Notes: generated by a model from the sequence alone, not told the origin. A DNA stretch of 64,000 nucleotides from JAFGPL01 sp963781805 (GCA_963781805.1 CAWAHF010000004.1:3348001-3412000), one strand, 5' to 3'. Positions 45,125 to 54,989 are shown, numbered from the stretch's first letter. Numbers and translations are program-made.

Positions 45125-47614
45125 ATGAATAAGAAATTTTTATCTGGAGGTGGTCTGTATGTCATTCATATTGTACTTTTTATATTAATTGCAGTTGCTT
45201 ATTTCATGCCAGACATCATCGAGGGCAAACAACTGTACCAAAACGATGTAACACAGTTCAAAGGCGCCGCACAGGAAACTGTTGATTTCAGAAAAGAGTT
45301 TCATAAGGAACCCTTATGGACCAACAGCATGTTTGGAGGCATGCCTACCTATCTGATTACTACAGTATATAAAACAGATTTGATCAAATATCTTCATGGG
45401 CTTTTCACTCTGGAAGGATCCGTGCCCGTTGCCTTTATTTTTATTTATCTCATCGGTTTCTACATTGCACTACTTTTATTCGGCTTAAAGCCCTGGCTAA
45501 GTTTTGCAGGTGCCATTGCCTATGCATTTTCATCCTATTTTTTTGCGATTATTGGCGCAGGGCATATTGCCAAGGTATGGGCCCTCGGCTATATGCCACC
45601 CATTATTGCAGGGGTGTATGTAGCCTATCGTGGCAGGATATTGCTTGGAAGCGCGATTACCGGGATCTTTCTTGGCTTGCAGATTTATATCAATCACCTG
45701 CAGATCACCTATTATACGCTGCTTATTATCCTGATTTTCGGAATCTTTGAACTGGTTGAAGCTATCAGGCAAAAAAAGCTTGCCTTCTTTAGCAAAGCCA
45801 CAGGAGCGCTGGCAATTGCAGCGATACTGGCAGTAAGCAGCCATTTTGCAGCTTTATGGACTACCTATGAATATGGTAAATATTCCATCAGAGGCCCCTC
45901 GGAACTTACTTCAGATGCACTAAACAAAACAGGAGGCCTGGAAAGGGATTACGCCACCTCATGGAGCATTGGCATTGATGAATCGCTAAGCCTTCTTATT
46001 CCGAATATCAAAGGTGCACCTTCTGCTTTCGGTACAAACTCAAAAAGTTATGATCTGTTCCGCAGAGGAGAAGGCGGAGCAAACTATGCAAAGCAGATGC
46101 TCCCCAGACTTCCCTCTTACTGGGGAGACCAACCGCATACCATCCCCGTTTATGCAGGAGCGGTGGTATGTCTCCTCTTTTTCTTCGGATTGTTTGTGGT
46201 CAAGGGAAAAATAAAATGGTGGCTTCTTACAATAACCATTATCGGTATTATACTTTCCTGGGGAAGGCATTTCCCTGCTCTCACAAATTTTATGCTTGAT
46301 TATTTTCCGGGGTATAATAAATTCCGGTCGGTATCTATGACCATGATTATTGCGGAATTCGCCATGCCACTGCTGGGCATGCTTGCCATCAGGGAAATCG
46401 TTATTCATGACTATGATAGAAAAGAGTTGTTGAGGTATCTAAAATATGCATTGTATATCACAGGGGGTATCACACTGTTTCTTTTCCTGTTTCCTGGTGT
46501 TTTCGGCCTATCGGCACCCGTTGATGATCAACTGATTAAACAGGGACAGGGCGTACTTGTTGACACGTTTATTACAGATCGCAAAAGCCTGGTCAGGACT
46601 GATGCGTTCAGGTCATTCGTCTTTGTGTTACTCACATCAGGACTTATTTACCTCTTCATCAACAAAAAGACGAAACTCAGTTATTTTACCGGTGGCCTGA
46701 TATTGCTTTTTCTGATTGATATGTGGCCGGTCGACAAGAGGTATGTAAACAGCGACAATTTCGTAACCAAACGGGAGGAGAAAAATCAATTCACTCCATC
46801 CACTGCCGATTTGATTATCTTAAAAGATAAGGAACCTGATTACAGAGTTTTAAATCTTTCTTTAAATCCTTTTCAGGATGCTACAACATCATACTTCTTC
46901 CATTCTATCGGAGGCTACCATGGTGCAAAGATGAGGAGATACCAGGAGTTGGTTGATCATTCAATTTCGGGAGAGATAAATAATTTAATAACCGTGTTTA
47001 ATTCAAAACCCACTCCTGCCTCGCTTGATAGTGCGTTGCGCCACTTCAATGCACTTAATATGTTGAATACAAGATATATTATATACAATTCTGATGCTCC
47101 TCCGCTGGTAAATAAATCAGAACTTGGCAATGCATGGTTTGTGGGTAAATATAATATGGTTCAAAATGCAGACGAAGAAATTAAAGCTGTGAATGAAATA
47201 CAACCAAAGAATGAGATTGTGGTTGATAAACGGTTTGAAAAAGATCTGGATGGATTTGTTCAGATATCCGATGGTTCTGCAAGAATAATGCTGACAAAAT
47301 ACGAACCGAACGATTTGATATACCGGTCGAAATCTGACGTGGAACAGATCGCTGTGTTTTCTGAAATTTATTATGACAAGGGCTGGAATGCATATATCGA
47401 TGGTAATCCCGCGCCCTGTTTCAGGGCAGATTATGTTCTCAGGGCTATGCGCGTGCCGGCCGGAGAACACACTATCGAGTTTAAGTTTCACCCGATGAGC
47501 TATTATACGGGTGAAAAAATTTCTTTAGCAGGTTCGTTGATTCTAATCCTTTTGGTTTTAGGTACATTATTCTTAGAAATAAGAAAAGCACTTAATTCTA
47601 AACAGGCAGAATAA
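45125..47614 (+). CDS. YfhO family membrane protein (GT-C-like)
   Basis: 829-residue polytopic protein with about 12 helices in the first 550 residues and a large extracytoplasmic C-terminal domain, closing with one more helix. Marks of the family are NDVTQFKGAAQETVDFRKEF, MFGGMPTYLI, GLKPWLSFAGAIAYAFSSYF, SWGRHFPAL and FSEIYYDKGWNAYIDG. YfhO proteins are GT-C-fold and linked in Firmicutes to glycosylation of teichoic acids or similar polymers. Higher GC than the preceding locus suggests it is core genome and not part of the acquired polysaccharide island. Confidence 0.87.
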   Translation: MNKKFLSGGGLYVIHIVLFILIAVAYFMPDIIEGKQLYQNDVTQFKGAAQETVDFRKEFHKEPLWTNSMFGGMPTYLITTVYKTDLIKYLHGLFTLEGSVPVAFIFIYLIGFYIALLLFGLKPWLSFAGAIAYAFSSYFFAIIGAGHIAKVWALGYMPPIIAGVYVAYRGRILLGSAITGIFLGLQIYINHLQITYYTLLIILIFGIFELVEAIRQKKLAFFSKATGALAIAAILAVSSHFAALWTTYEYGKYSIRGPSELTSDALNKTGGLERDYATSWSIGIDESLSLLIPNIKGAPSAFGTNSKSYDLFRRGEGGANYAKQMLPRLPSYWGDQPHTIPVYAGAVVCLLFFFGLFVVKGKIKWWLLTITIIGIILSWGRHFPALTNFMLDYFPGYNKFRSVSMTMIIAEFAMPLLGMLAIREIVIHDYDRKELLRYLKYALYITGGITLFLFLFPGVFGLSAPVDDQLIKQGQGVLVDTFITDRKSLVRTDAFRSFVFVLLTSGLIYLFINKKTKLSYFTGGLILLFLIDMWPVDKRYVNSDNFVTKREEKNQFTPSTADLIILKDKEPDYRVLNLSLNPFQDATTSYFFHSIGGYHGAKMRRYQELVDHSISGEINNLITVFNSKPTPASLDSALRHFNALNMLNTRYIIYNSDAPPLVNKSELGNAWFVGKYNMVQNADEEIKAVNEIQPKNEIVVDKRFEKDLDGFVQISDGSARIMLTKYEPNDLIYRSKSDVEQIAVFSEIYYDKGWNAYIDGNPAPCFRADYVLRAMRVPAGEHTIEFKFHPMSYYTGEKISLAGSLILILLVLGTLFLEIRKALNSKQAE

Positions 47615-47658
47615 TAGCAGCATATTAAATATTTTCTCATTTGGTTTTAAATCTGATT

Positions 47659-48894
47659 ATGAATATCAATCTTCGATATGGCAATGAAAATCTGACATTT
47701 GACGTCCCGGAGCAATCTGAAATTTTAAAAATTAGAGAACCTGAATACAAAATTACCGAATCAGGATTCAGATCATCCATTGAGGCATTGATTGATTCCG
47801 GTACATGCGATTTTTCCAATATTGGTATTGTCATTTCAGATAAAACACGATTATGTGATTATCCTTTATATCTCCCCTGGTTATTAAGTGTTCTTGAATC
47901 TAAAGGTGCTAAAAAGAAGAACATCACCTTTTATATAGCCTACGGCACCCACCCAATGCAGACTGAAGAAGAAAGCGTTAGAAGTTATAGAGATGTATTT
48001 CATTGGTATAAATTTATTCATCATGACTGCAATGATGGCTCAGTTTTTAAAAATCTCGGGACTACTCAAAGAGGCACTTCCGTTCTCGTTAGAAAAGATG
48101 TATTGGAATCGAGCCTTATAATTACGTTCGGTGCGATTTCACATCATTATTTTGCGGGTTTTGGCGGGGGCAGGAAATTATTATTCCCGGGGCTCGGTGA
48201 AAAAAAGGCAATTTATCATAACCACAGTCTGTTTCTGAATTTCAGCAAAAAGAAGCTGGATGAAGGATGTCAACCCGGAAAACTTACCGGAAATCCGATT
48301 GCTGAAGATCTCAAAGAAATTAATGATTTGATGCCGGAAACGATATCCATTCATGGCATTCTGAACAGCAAAGGAAAAGTTTGCAGGCTTTTATCAGGCA
48401 AAACTTATGAAGATTTTCTCGAGGCATGTAAACTGCATGACTCCTTTTTCAAGAGTAAATCTGATGCTCAGTTTGATTTGGTAATTGCCTCAAGTGGAGG
48501 TTATCCCAAAGACATTAATTTCATTCAGGCACATAAATCCATTCATCATGCTGCCGCATTTGTGAAAGACGGAGGAACGCTGATTGTTTTAACAGAATGT
48601 CGGGATGGCATTGGGACAAATACCTTCCTGCCGTTATTTAAAGAAGGCAGCTGGGACAATATGTTCGACAAATTATCGCAAAAATATGAGGGTAATGGAG
48701 GTACAGCTCTTGCTATGAAAGCTAAATCCGCAAGAATACATATCCATTTACTTACAAATCTTGATAATGACACTTGTACCCTGATGGGAGCAAAAAAGAC
48801 CACTATCCCTGAAATTAATGCGATGATTAATACCCATCAGGGTTCATTGGCCATCATCGAAAATGCAAGTATGCTGATAAGATTTCACATGTAA
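47659..48894 (+). CDS. LarA-like nickel-pincer racemase/epimerase homologue
   Basis: 411 residues. LarA is the lactate racemase that uses a covalently bound nickel pincer nucleotide; many homologues act on other 2-hydroxyacids. The cofactor residues line up: H98 in YGTHPM, H163 in SHHYFAGFGGGRK, K173 in the same block (the lysine that bonds the pincer) and H189 in IYHNHS. SDKTRLCDY replaces the usual TRP(H) element. I chose the ATG at 47659; a TTG at 47641 is also in frame. No larB, larC or larE is in the window. With a non-lactate context, the substrate is open. It lies 44 bases after the YfhO-like gene. Confidence 0.82.
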   Translation: MNINLRYGNENLTFDVPEQSEILKIREPEYKITESGFRSSIEALIDSGTCDFSNIGIVISDKTRLCDYPLYLPWLLSVLESKGAKKKNITFYIAYGTHPMQTEEESVRSYRDVFHWYKFIHHDCNDGSVFKNLGTTQRGTSVLVRKDVLESSLIITFGAISHHYFAGFGGGRKLLFPGLGEKKAIYHNHSLFLNFSKKKLDEGCQPGKLTGNPIAEDLKEINDLMPETISIHGILNSKGKVCRLLSGKTYEDFLEACKLHDSFFKSKSDAQFDLVIASSGGYPKDINFIQAHKSIHHAAAFVKDGGTLIVLTECRDGIGTNTFLPLFKEGSWDNMFDKLSQKYEGNGGTALAMKAKSARIHIHLLTNLDNDTCTLMGAKKTTIPEINAMINTHQGSLAIIENASMLIRFHM

Positions 48895-49020
48895 ATACAT
48901 ATATTCCATCCGACAGTGACTATATTTGTCCCCATACAGTCTTGTTAATAAAATCTTTTTTATATCCCATGAAAAATGGTTTATTTTGAAAAAATAAAGA
49001 GACCTAAAGTCTTATTTTTC

Positions 49021-49545
49021 ATGAATTTGCGAAGTGCAATACTCTTCAAATGGATGAGGAGAGTGATTATTATTGTTGTTTCCATGTATGTAGTACATGA
49101 TAGCTATTGTCAGTCCATTGCCAGGTGGGTGATTACGCCATTTAGCAATGCATATGACAATAATTTTCAGAATGTTCAGTCAACTCTTGGTGAGCCGGTA
49201 ATAATGACGGTTACAGACAGCGCATCATTTTTCCTTACCCAGGGGTTTCAGCAACCCAACCAATCTGAATTGCCGGATAGTTTCTATACCATTACCATAA
49301 AAATTTATCCCAATCCGGTAATTAACCAATGTTCAGTAGCCTTTTATGTTAAAGATGAAAAAGATTTTACCATTGATGTCTGGGATATAGTAGGAAATAT
49401 CATTTATAAATTGAAACTTACAGAAGTCTATAGCGGACAGATTGAAAAAATTGATTTTGGAAAGGTTACACAAGGAATTTACTTAATACACGTTTATTCT
49501 GATACTAATCAAATGCAATTTGTAGAAAAAATTGTCAAACTTTAA
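49021..49545 (+). CDS. Small T9SS-exported protein
   Basis: About 174 residues: a signal sequence (hydrophobic stretch IIIVVSMYVVHDSYCQS), a short beta-rich region (QSTLGEPVIMTV ... FFLTQGFQQP) and a T9SS sorting domain (IKIYPNPVINQCSVAF). The TLGEP...LTQGFQQP pattern recurs in small Bacteroidetes exported proteins whose role is unknown. Starts at 48976, 49021 or 49054 are possible; 49021 or 49054 give the more normal signal peptide. The next gene follows after 17 bases and the two are likely co-transcribed. Confidence 0.7.
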   Translation: MNLRSAILFKWMRRVIIIVVSMYVVHDSYCQSIARWVITPFSNAYDNNFQNVQSTLGEPVIMTVTDSASFFLTQGFQQPNQSELPDSFYTITIKIYPNPVINQCSVAFYVKDEKDFTIDVWDIVGNIIYKLKLTEVYSGQIEKIDFGKVTQGIYLIHVYSDTNQMQFVEKIVKL

Positions 49546-49562
49546 TTAGAATAACATCTCAC

Positions 49563-50783
49563 ATGAAAAGAATATTTCACATACCCCTGTTGCTCCTAAT
49601 TGTTCTGTATTTATCAAAGGCAGATGGCCAGACGCAAAATATGGCTCCACAGGGGTTTAATTACCAGGCTATTGCCAGGGATTTTAATGGTCAGGAGATG
49701 AGGGACAAAAATATGTTTGCCAGAATCTCAATTTTTTCGGGAAGTGTGACCGGCGCTTTAGAATGGAGAGAAATTCATTCTGTGACCACCAATAAATTCG
49801 GATTGTTTAATTTAATTGTCGGACAAGGTACCAGGGATGGCGGCCGAAAAGAAAATTTCTCTGATATCGAATGGGGTTCAGCGCCGCATTATATGGAAGT
49901 TGAACTTGATTTTATGGACGGGCAGGGCTACCTGCCTACCGGTAAAAATCAGCTATTCTCAGTGCCTTATGCGCTTTATTCCAATTATGCTGCCAATGGC
50001 GGTTCGGGAGGAGTATTTGACGGCGATACTGACCCAACAAATGAGCGGCAGAATTTTTCACAGAAAAATGACACCCTGCTTCAATTGATTAATAATGACG
50101 GGAGCGTTCAATCTTCCGTAAAAAATGATTTTGATCCTAAAAACGAAATTCAGGATTTGCAGAAAAACGGGAATATTCTGAAAATTACCAACAATGCCGA
50201 AGCCAATGATATTGATTTAAGTCCGTATTTGGATAATACAGATAAACAAATCCTCATCAATAAAGGAGATAGTGTCTCCATCTCGAATGGAAATACAATT
50301 GACCTGTCACGATTTATAGACAACACCGACAAGCAGCAGTTAATTCTTGAAACGGATTCAATAAGGATAACGAATGGAAATGCAATAAACACAACAGGTT
50401 TAAAAAATCCATCTAGCATTAATTTTTATGCTGAAAAAACTACCACTTCAACTGTTAGTCTTGGGATAGATTCCTATCTGGTATTTAATGAAACAAAAAT
50501 GAATATTGGTGCGGCTTATAGCACTAATAACGGAGATTTTGCAGTTCCAATTAGTGGATTATACTCATTCTATGTAACTTATGAGGCAAAAAATTCCCAA
50601 GGACTAAAGGTATTTGTGAATAATGGAGAATACGATTATTTAGTCACAGCAATTGGCGATGGGAAAATACGATCTAATTTTTTACTTTTTCTTTTGCAAG
50701 GAGATAAGGTAAATATTATAGTTAACTCCGGAGGTAATTCCCAAATTGGTAAAGCTACCTGGGCTGGTTTTAAAGTATATTAA
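49563..50783 (+). CDS. Secreted protein with a C-terminal C1q-like domain
   Basis: 406 residues. A signal peptide (MKRIFHIPLLLLIVLYLSKADGQ) is followed by GFNYQAIARDFNGQEM...ISIFSG, a domain common at the start of Bacteroidetes surface proteins, then a repeated middle with two IDLS(P/R)(Y/F)(L/I)DNTDKQ segments, and a C1q/TNF-like jelly roll (about 280-406) reading LGIDSYLVFN, DFAVPISGLYSFYVTYE and ending TWAGFKVY. C1q-like domains trimerise and bind ligands. No T9SS sorting domain is visible. It converges with the caspase gene at a 7-base gap. Confidence 0.75.
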   Translation: MKRIFHIPLLLLIVLYLSKADGQTQNMAPQGFNYQAIARDFNGQEMRDKNMFARISIFSGSVTGALEWREIHSVTTNKFGLFNLIVGQGTRDGGRKENFSDIEWGSAPHYMEVELDFMDGQGYLPTGKNQLFSVPYALYSNYAANGGSGGVFDGDTDPTNERQNFSQKNDTLLQLINNDGSVQSSVKNDFDPKNEIQDLQKNGNILKITNNAEANDIDLSPYLDNTDKQILINKGDSVSISNGNTIDLSRFIDNTDKQQLILETDSIRITNGNAINTTGLKNPSSINFYAEKTTTSTVSLGIDSYLVFNETKMNIGAAYSTNNGDFAVPISGLYSFYVTYEAKNSQGLKVFVNNGEYDYLVTAIGDGKIRSNFLLFLLQGDKVNIIVNSGGNSQIGKATWAGFKVY

Positions 50784-50790
50784 GCAAAAC

Positions 50791-52158
50791 TCATTTCATC
50801 ACCTCCGCCGGTCGCAACGTATTATCCAGGTTTTTACTGTAATCTTCCAACAGATATGTGATTTTTGTATTCTTGTGATATACCTTCAAATCATTATCTG
50901 ACCAGGTATATGTGGTCTCTTTGCTGATATCAATTCCGTCGATAAACAGCCAGTAGCCATCATCGGCAGTGGCTTTCCAGAGAGGGGGTGTTTTTTTGAA
51001 TCCGCTGTTTAGCTTAACTTCCGCATCTCTTAACGTATTGTCGCTGCAGCTGGTAAAATTTTCCAGGATAAACGTAGCATTTGATTCGGGATGATAAACT
51101 TCGAGATTTTTCCCGTCATCGCTCCATCGGTTGGTTGTCTGTTTGCTAATATCTTTGCCATTCACATACAACCAGTAATCGCTGCCGTTACTTTTCCATT
51201 TTGCTTCCGGTTTTTTTTCTGACTCTTTTGCTTTGGGAAATAACAATCCGTCGGTATCGCCAATTAAATCATTCCAAAGGGTATTTTTCTCCTTTTGCTG
51301 GGGAACTTCCGGTTCAGACCGGTTGGTCTTGTTTTCCACGATAATTCCATGATTTGTTTTTTCGCTGGAGACAGGAGTTTCATGTGCCATATCCTTACCT
51401 GTCTTAAAATAAAAGTCGCCAATTAACGAGGAAGATTCCCAGGGTACCTGTTTACCACCGCTTTTGGCGAGTACCTGGGCTCTGACATTTTTAAATACCT
51501 CTTCAATTTTTAAATCATCCTGTTGTATCTGGATTAACAGTTCTCCGGTATATAACCCGTTTTTACCAATTCCATCTGATGCCGTGGAACCGGGCGCTGT
51601 TGCATATGCTACCAATGTTCCGGTTGGGGCATTTATTGAAGCCAGTCCTCTGGTGATCGAACGAAATGATCTTGCATAGGGATTATTACGGCATGCATCC
51701 AGGATGACGATATTCATCTGGTTTTGCGCAGCCTCCATTTGAGCCAGCACAAAGCCAACCTCAATGGCTTCATATTCCACCTCCTCCCGAGAGTTCATCT
51801 GGGCGTGTATCGGAATTAAATAGTTGAACCCATCTACCTGAACCCCATGCCCCGCGAAATAAAAAAGGCCAACTCCTCCTTCTTTCAATTTTTCTCCGAA
51901 TTCACGTATGGCTCGTTTCATCTCATCCTTGGTTTTCACCTCAAGTCTGAGGCTGACTTCAAATCCAAGCTTTTCCAATGCCACAGACATTGCATAGGCA
52001 TCGTTAACAGGATTGGTCAAAACCCCAATGTTATAATCGCTGTTGCCGATCACAAGGGCATGTCTTTTAGCGTAAGAGTATTGTTTAAGTTGAGCATAGG
52101 AATTGATTCCAATTCCGGTTACCATGAGAATGATGATCAGGTGAATAAGTTTTTTCAT
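50791..52158 (-). CDS. Secreted caspase-like peptidase (C14) with tandem C-terminal repeats
   Basis: 455 residues from the ATG at 52158, which yields a clear signal peptide (MKKLIHLIIILMVTGIGINSYAQ); an upstream in-frame start would add 34 polar residues. The caspase p20 fold spans about 28-275 with RHALVIGNSDY, the catalytic H104 in YFAGHGVQ and C156 in ILDACRNNP, and AYATAPGSTASDG. After a charged linker (about 275-320) come two repeats of 60-70 residues, each with YWL(Y/F)(V/I)(N/D)G.DISK.TT..WSD and DNTLR.AEV. Caspase-family proteins cleave after basic or acidic residues; export suggests an extracytoplasmic role. Substrate unknown. Confidence 0.85.
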   Translation of the reverse strand: MKKLIHLIIILMVTGIGINSYAQLKQYSYAKRHALVIGNSDYNIGVLTNPVNDAYAMSVALEKLGFEVSLRLEVKTKDEMKRAIREFGEKLKEGGVGLFYFAGHGVQVDGFNYLIPIHAQMNSREEVEYEAIEVGFVLAQMEAAQNQMNIVILDACRNNPYARSFRSITRGLASINAPTGTLVAYATAPGSTASDGIGKNGLYTGELLIQIQQDDLKIEEVFKNVRAQVLAKSGGKQVPWESSSLIGDFYFKTGKDMAHETPVSSEKTNHGIIVENKTNRSEPEVPQQKEKNTLWNDLIGDTDGLLFPKAKESEKKPEAKWKSNGSDYWLYVNGKDISKQTTNRWSDDGKNLEVYHPESNATFILENFTSCSDNTLRDAEVKLNSGFKKTPPLWKATADDGYWLFIDGIDISKETTYTWSDNDLKVYHKNTKITYLLEDYSKNLDNTLRPAEVMK

Positions 52159-52313
52159 GGTTTTTTTTAACGTAAAAATACAATAATGATCTTTCCTGTT
52201 CAAGAAATAAGATAAACTATTAACCAAAAAATCTGAATAAACATTCAAATTATTTCTCATTATTTAAAGAATTAACTATTTTTAAAATAATTATTTACCA
52301 TCCAATTTATTGA

Positions 52314-52961
52314 ATGATGAAAATTATTTTACGTTCATGCTTGTTGATCATTTTTATGATCACTTTATTGCAAAGTACGGGGTTAGGACAACAAAAGGTA
52401 ATACCTCCCGAAAAATCTGATCGCACTACCTCAAACAGGGATTTTTTAAAATTTCTTGCCCGGCTGGAGCTTGGTTTGGGTTATGGGCAATACAAAATTG
52501 ATGAATTCACCTACAAAGGATTAGCTGTACCCGTGGATGCGTATCTGGGAATAGGAATCTTTCCCGGGACATATATACACGGTTCGTTTGGTGTAACCAT
52601 TATGGACAGGCCTGTTTATTCATTTGATAATTCGACTTACCCTGGAACGCTGGCAATGTTTGATGTAGGAGGCGGACTTACCATCTACCCTTCCCACTTA
52701 AAGGCATATACTTCGTTTACGGTCTATGCCACTACATCAGAGCTATTTCAGGATGAAAATACCTATAATTCAAAAGTAGGTGCAGGGTTTAATTTAAAAG
52801 CAGGATATGATCTAATGCTCGCCAACGCCTTTTCAGTAGGTATTTCTGCATATTTTTATTATTCATTCATGAATGATCAGCCGGATGAATTTGGAAATCA
52901 GGCCAAAATTAACGCTACCGTGGTAGGTGTTTGTCTTACTGCAACGTTAGGTAACCTATAG
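52314..52961 (+). CDS. Outer-membrane beta-barrel candidate
   Basis: 215 residues with a signal peptide ending TGLGQQ. The remainder alternates polar and aromatic or aliphatic residues in short strands (LELGLGYGQYKI, VDAYLGIGIFPGTYIHGSFGVTIM, FDVGGGLTIYP, FSVGISAYFYYSFM) as in eight-stranded barrels, and it ends ATLGNL. I do not recognise the family. The ATG at 52314 is followed by another at 52317. It is transcribed away from the caspase gene, with a 155-base divergent spacer. Confidence 0.6.
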   Translation: MMKIILRSCLLIIFMITLLQSTGLGQQKVIPPEKSDRTTSNRDFLKFLARLELGLGYGQYKIDEFTYKGLAVPVDAYLGIGIFPGTYIHGSFGVTIMDRPVYSFDNSTYPGTLAMFDVGGGLTIYPSHLKAYTSFTVYATTSELFQDENTYNSKVGAGFNLKAGYDLMLANAFSVGISAYFYYSFMNDQPDEFGNQAKINATVVGVCLTATLGNL

Positions 52962-53087
52962 TGGATAATTATCGTATCAGCTAAATAGATTAGTTAAAAA
53001 CCTTTTTGTATCTTTAGCTAAAGATTTTAAAATTACCACAATCTTATCAAGAAATTATAGTTATATTATTATAAACCAACTTTAAAA

Positions 53088-54989
53088 ATGGCAAGCTTAA
53101 GAGTTCTTCTGGGGTTATTCCCAAAAACTGCTGAAATAGAAGCAAAAAGAGCAGCTCTGGAAAAAGAATTTGCTAATCTTCAAGAGTTTCTAATATCACC
53201 GGAACTCCTTGAATACAATGAATTGGATAAAACTGTCAATTCATCGGAATTTGCTCAACGCAAAAAAGATATTCAGGCTCAAAAATACAGCAACACAGAG
53301 GAATACAGAAAGGAACAGCAGTTTTTAAAAGGTTCTAAAGACCCGGAAATAAAAAATTACTATAAAATTTTAGCCTCCTCCGAACTTAAAAATTTAAAAG
53401 AATTTGAAATTTCCGAAGAACTTAAAAAATATCTGAAGCTTGAGAAATTTTTAGATTCCGATGAATTTAAATCTGTAAAAAAATATATGGCTCTGTCTCC
53501 CGCAAAAAAGTTTGAGCAGACAGAACTCTATAAAAATCTGCAACAATACCAACAACAGAAAAATTCACAGGAGATAAAAAACTATTACAAAGTAATTAAA
53601 AATGCTGCCTATCCTGATTTTAAAAAACTCTTGGATTCCGATCGGTTAAAATCATTTACCAAACTTGAGACGTATATCAAATCGGGTGAGGTTGAACAGG
53701 CAAAAAGAAACCTTAATAAAAAGGAATTCCGCCAATCTGAAGAGAATAAAAAACTTACTGAATATAATTATCTGAGAAAATCAAAAGAATTTAAAAATTA
53801 CCTGAAAATTACAGGTTTACCTTATTTCAATGATTATGTCAGGCTTCAGGATTCATCCGAAATCGAAGCATTCGAAGAACTACAGAAACATATTCTATCG
53901 GAAGAATTCAAACAGGAACGCAAAAAAATTGAAACCGCAAAGTTTAAAGATTCCGAAGAATATAGAAAAGAACAGGAGTTTTTAACCCTGAAGAATTCCA
54001 AAACATTTAAAGATAATTTCAAATTCAAGGCATCCGGGAATTATAATAATTACTTGAAATTAGAAGGATCTGTGAAGATCTCGGAATATGAAGATCTGAA
54101 AACTTTCGTTGCATCGGATAAATTCAAAACAGTTAAGGATTATATGCTTCTTCCAGGGAAAAAGAAGTATCTGCAATCTGAGGAGCACAAACAGGAACTC
54201 AGGTATAAAGAGCTTTTTGCTTCCGAGAAAATAAAATGGTATCTCGATGTGAAAGATTCCAGCAAGTTTGATGAACTCAAAAAATGGAAATTAACGTTTA
54301 GCGATGAGTTTGAAGCTGCCAAACTCGATCGTAAAAAATGGATTACCAAATATTTCTGGGGTGAAACTATTCTGCACGACAGCTATTCACTTGCAGATGA
54401 AAAACAATTTTATTCCGACGGGAAAAATGTTGAAATCTCAGATAGTGTATTAAAAATAATTACAAGAAAAGAAAAAGCAGAAGGAAAAGCATGGAATCCA
54501 AAAATCGGCTTTTTCCCGAAGGAGTTCGATTATACATCAGGATTAATCAGCACAGGAGGAAGCTTCCGCCAGCAATATGGTATTTTTGAGGCAAAAATTA
54601 AATTCAATAAAAATTATCCGGTAACTCAGACCTTTTGGATGCTGGCTGATCAGATTCTCCCCCATATAGATGTAGCTAAGGCACAAAAAAAATTGTCTAT
54701 CAGCAATATATGGGGAAATATTACTGCCAGTGACGGGGTGAAGAAGCTTACTTCAAAAATCGGATTATCCAAACTTACCAGCGATTTTTTTATTTACCGG
54801 CTTGAATGGCATGCCGATAAACTGATCTGGAAAATAAACGGCCTTAGCATTGCAACTGCCACCGAGGGAATACCAAATACACCCATGTATTTGGTGCTCA
54901 GTTCTTCGCTATACAAAGACGTTAATGGTACTGTTCTTCCGGCTTCGATGGAAATAGACTGGGTAAGATGTTATCAGGCTGCGGAATAG
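53088..54989 (+). CDS. Five-repeat helical protein fused to a catalytically dead GH16-like domain
   Basis: 633 residues with no signal peptide or membrane segment (start MASLRVLLGLFPKTAEIEAK). Residues about 30-396 are five consecutive repeats of about 73 residues, each rich in Lys, Glu and aromatics, with the pattern S.E(L/F)..Y..L...(V/L).S.EF...K......(K/Q)(Y/F)..SEEY...........S.E(I/F)KNYYK. Residues about 400-629 are a GH16 jelly roll: KLTFSDEFEAAKLDRKKW at the start, GLISTG...QYGIFEAKIKF, and YRLEWHADKLIWKINGL. At the active-site strand the family's E-I-D-x-x-E reads HIDVAKA (526-531), so both catalytic glutamates are gone. I predict a binding or structural protein. I know no described family with this architecture. 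Confidence 0.82.
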   Translation: MASLRVLLGLFPKTAEIEAKRAALEKEFANLQEFLISPELLEYNELDKTVNSSEFAQRKKDIQAQKYSNTEEYRKEQQFLKGSKDPEIKNYYKILASSELKNLKEFEISEELKKYLKLEKFLDSDEFKSVKKYMALSPAKKFEQTELYKNLQQYQQQKNSQEIKNYYKVIKNAAYPDFKKLLDSDRLKSFTKLETYIKSGEVEQAKRNLNKKEFRQSEENKKLTEYNYLRKSKEFKNYLKITGLPYFNDYVRLQDSSEIEAFEELQKHILSEEFKQERKKIETAKFKDSEEYRKEQEFLTLKNSKTFKDNFKFKASGNYNNYLKLEGSVKISEYEDLKTFVASDKFKTVKDYMLLPGKKKYLQSEEHKQELRYKELFASEKIKWYLDVKDSSKFDELKKWKLTFSDEFEAAKLDRKKWITKYFWGETILHDSYSLADEKQFYSDGKNVEISDSVLKIITRKEKAEGKAWNPKIGFFPKEFDYTSGLISTGGSFRQQYGIFEAKIKFNKNYPVTQTFWMLADQILPHIDVAKAQKKLSISNIWGNITASDGVKKLTSKIGLSKLTSDFFIYRLEWHADKLIWKINGLSIATATEGIPNTPMYLVLSSSLYKDVNGTVLPASMEIDWVRCYQAAE

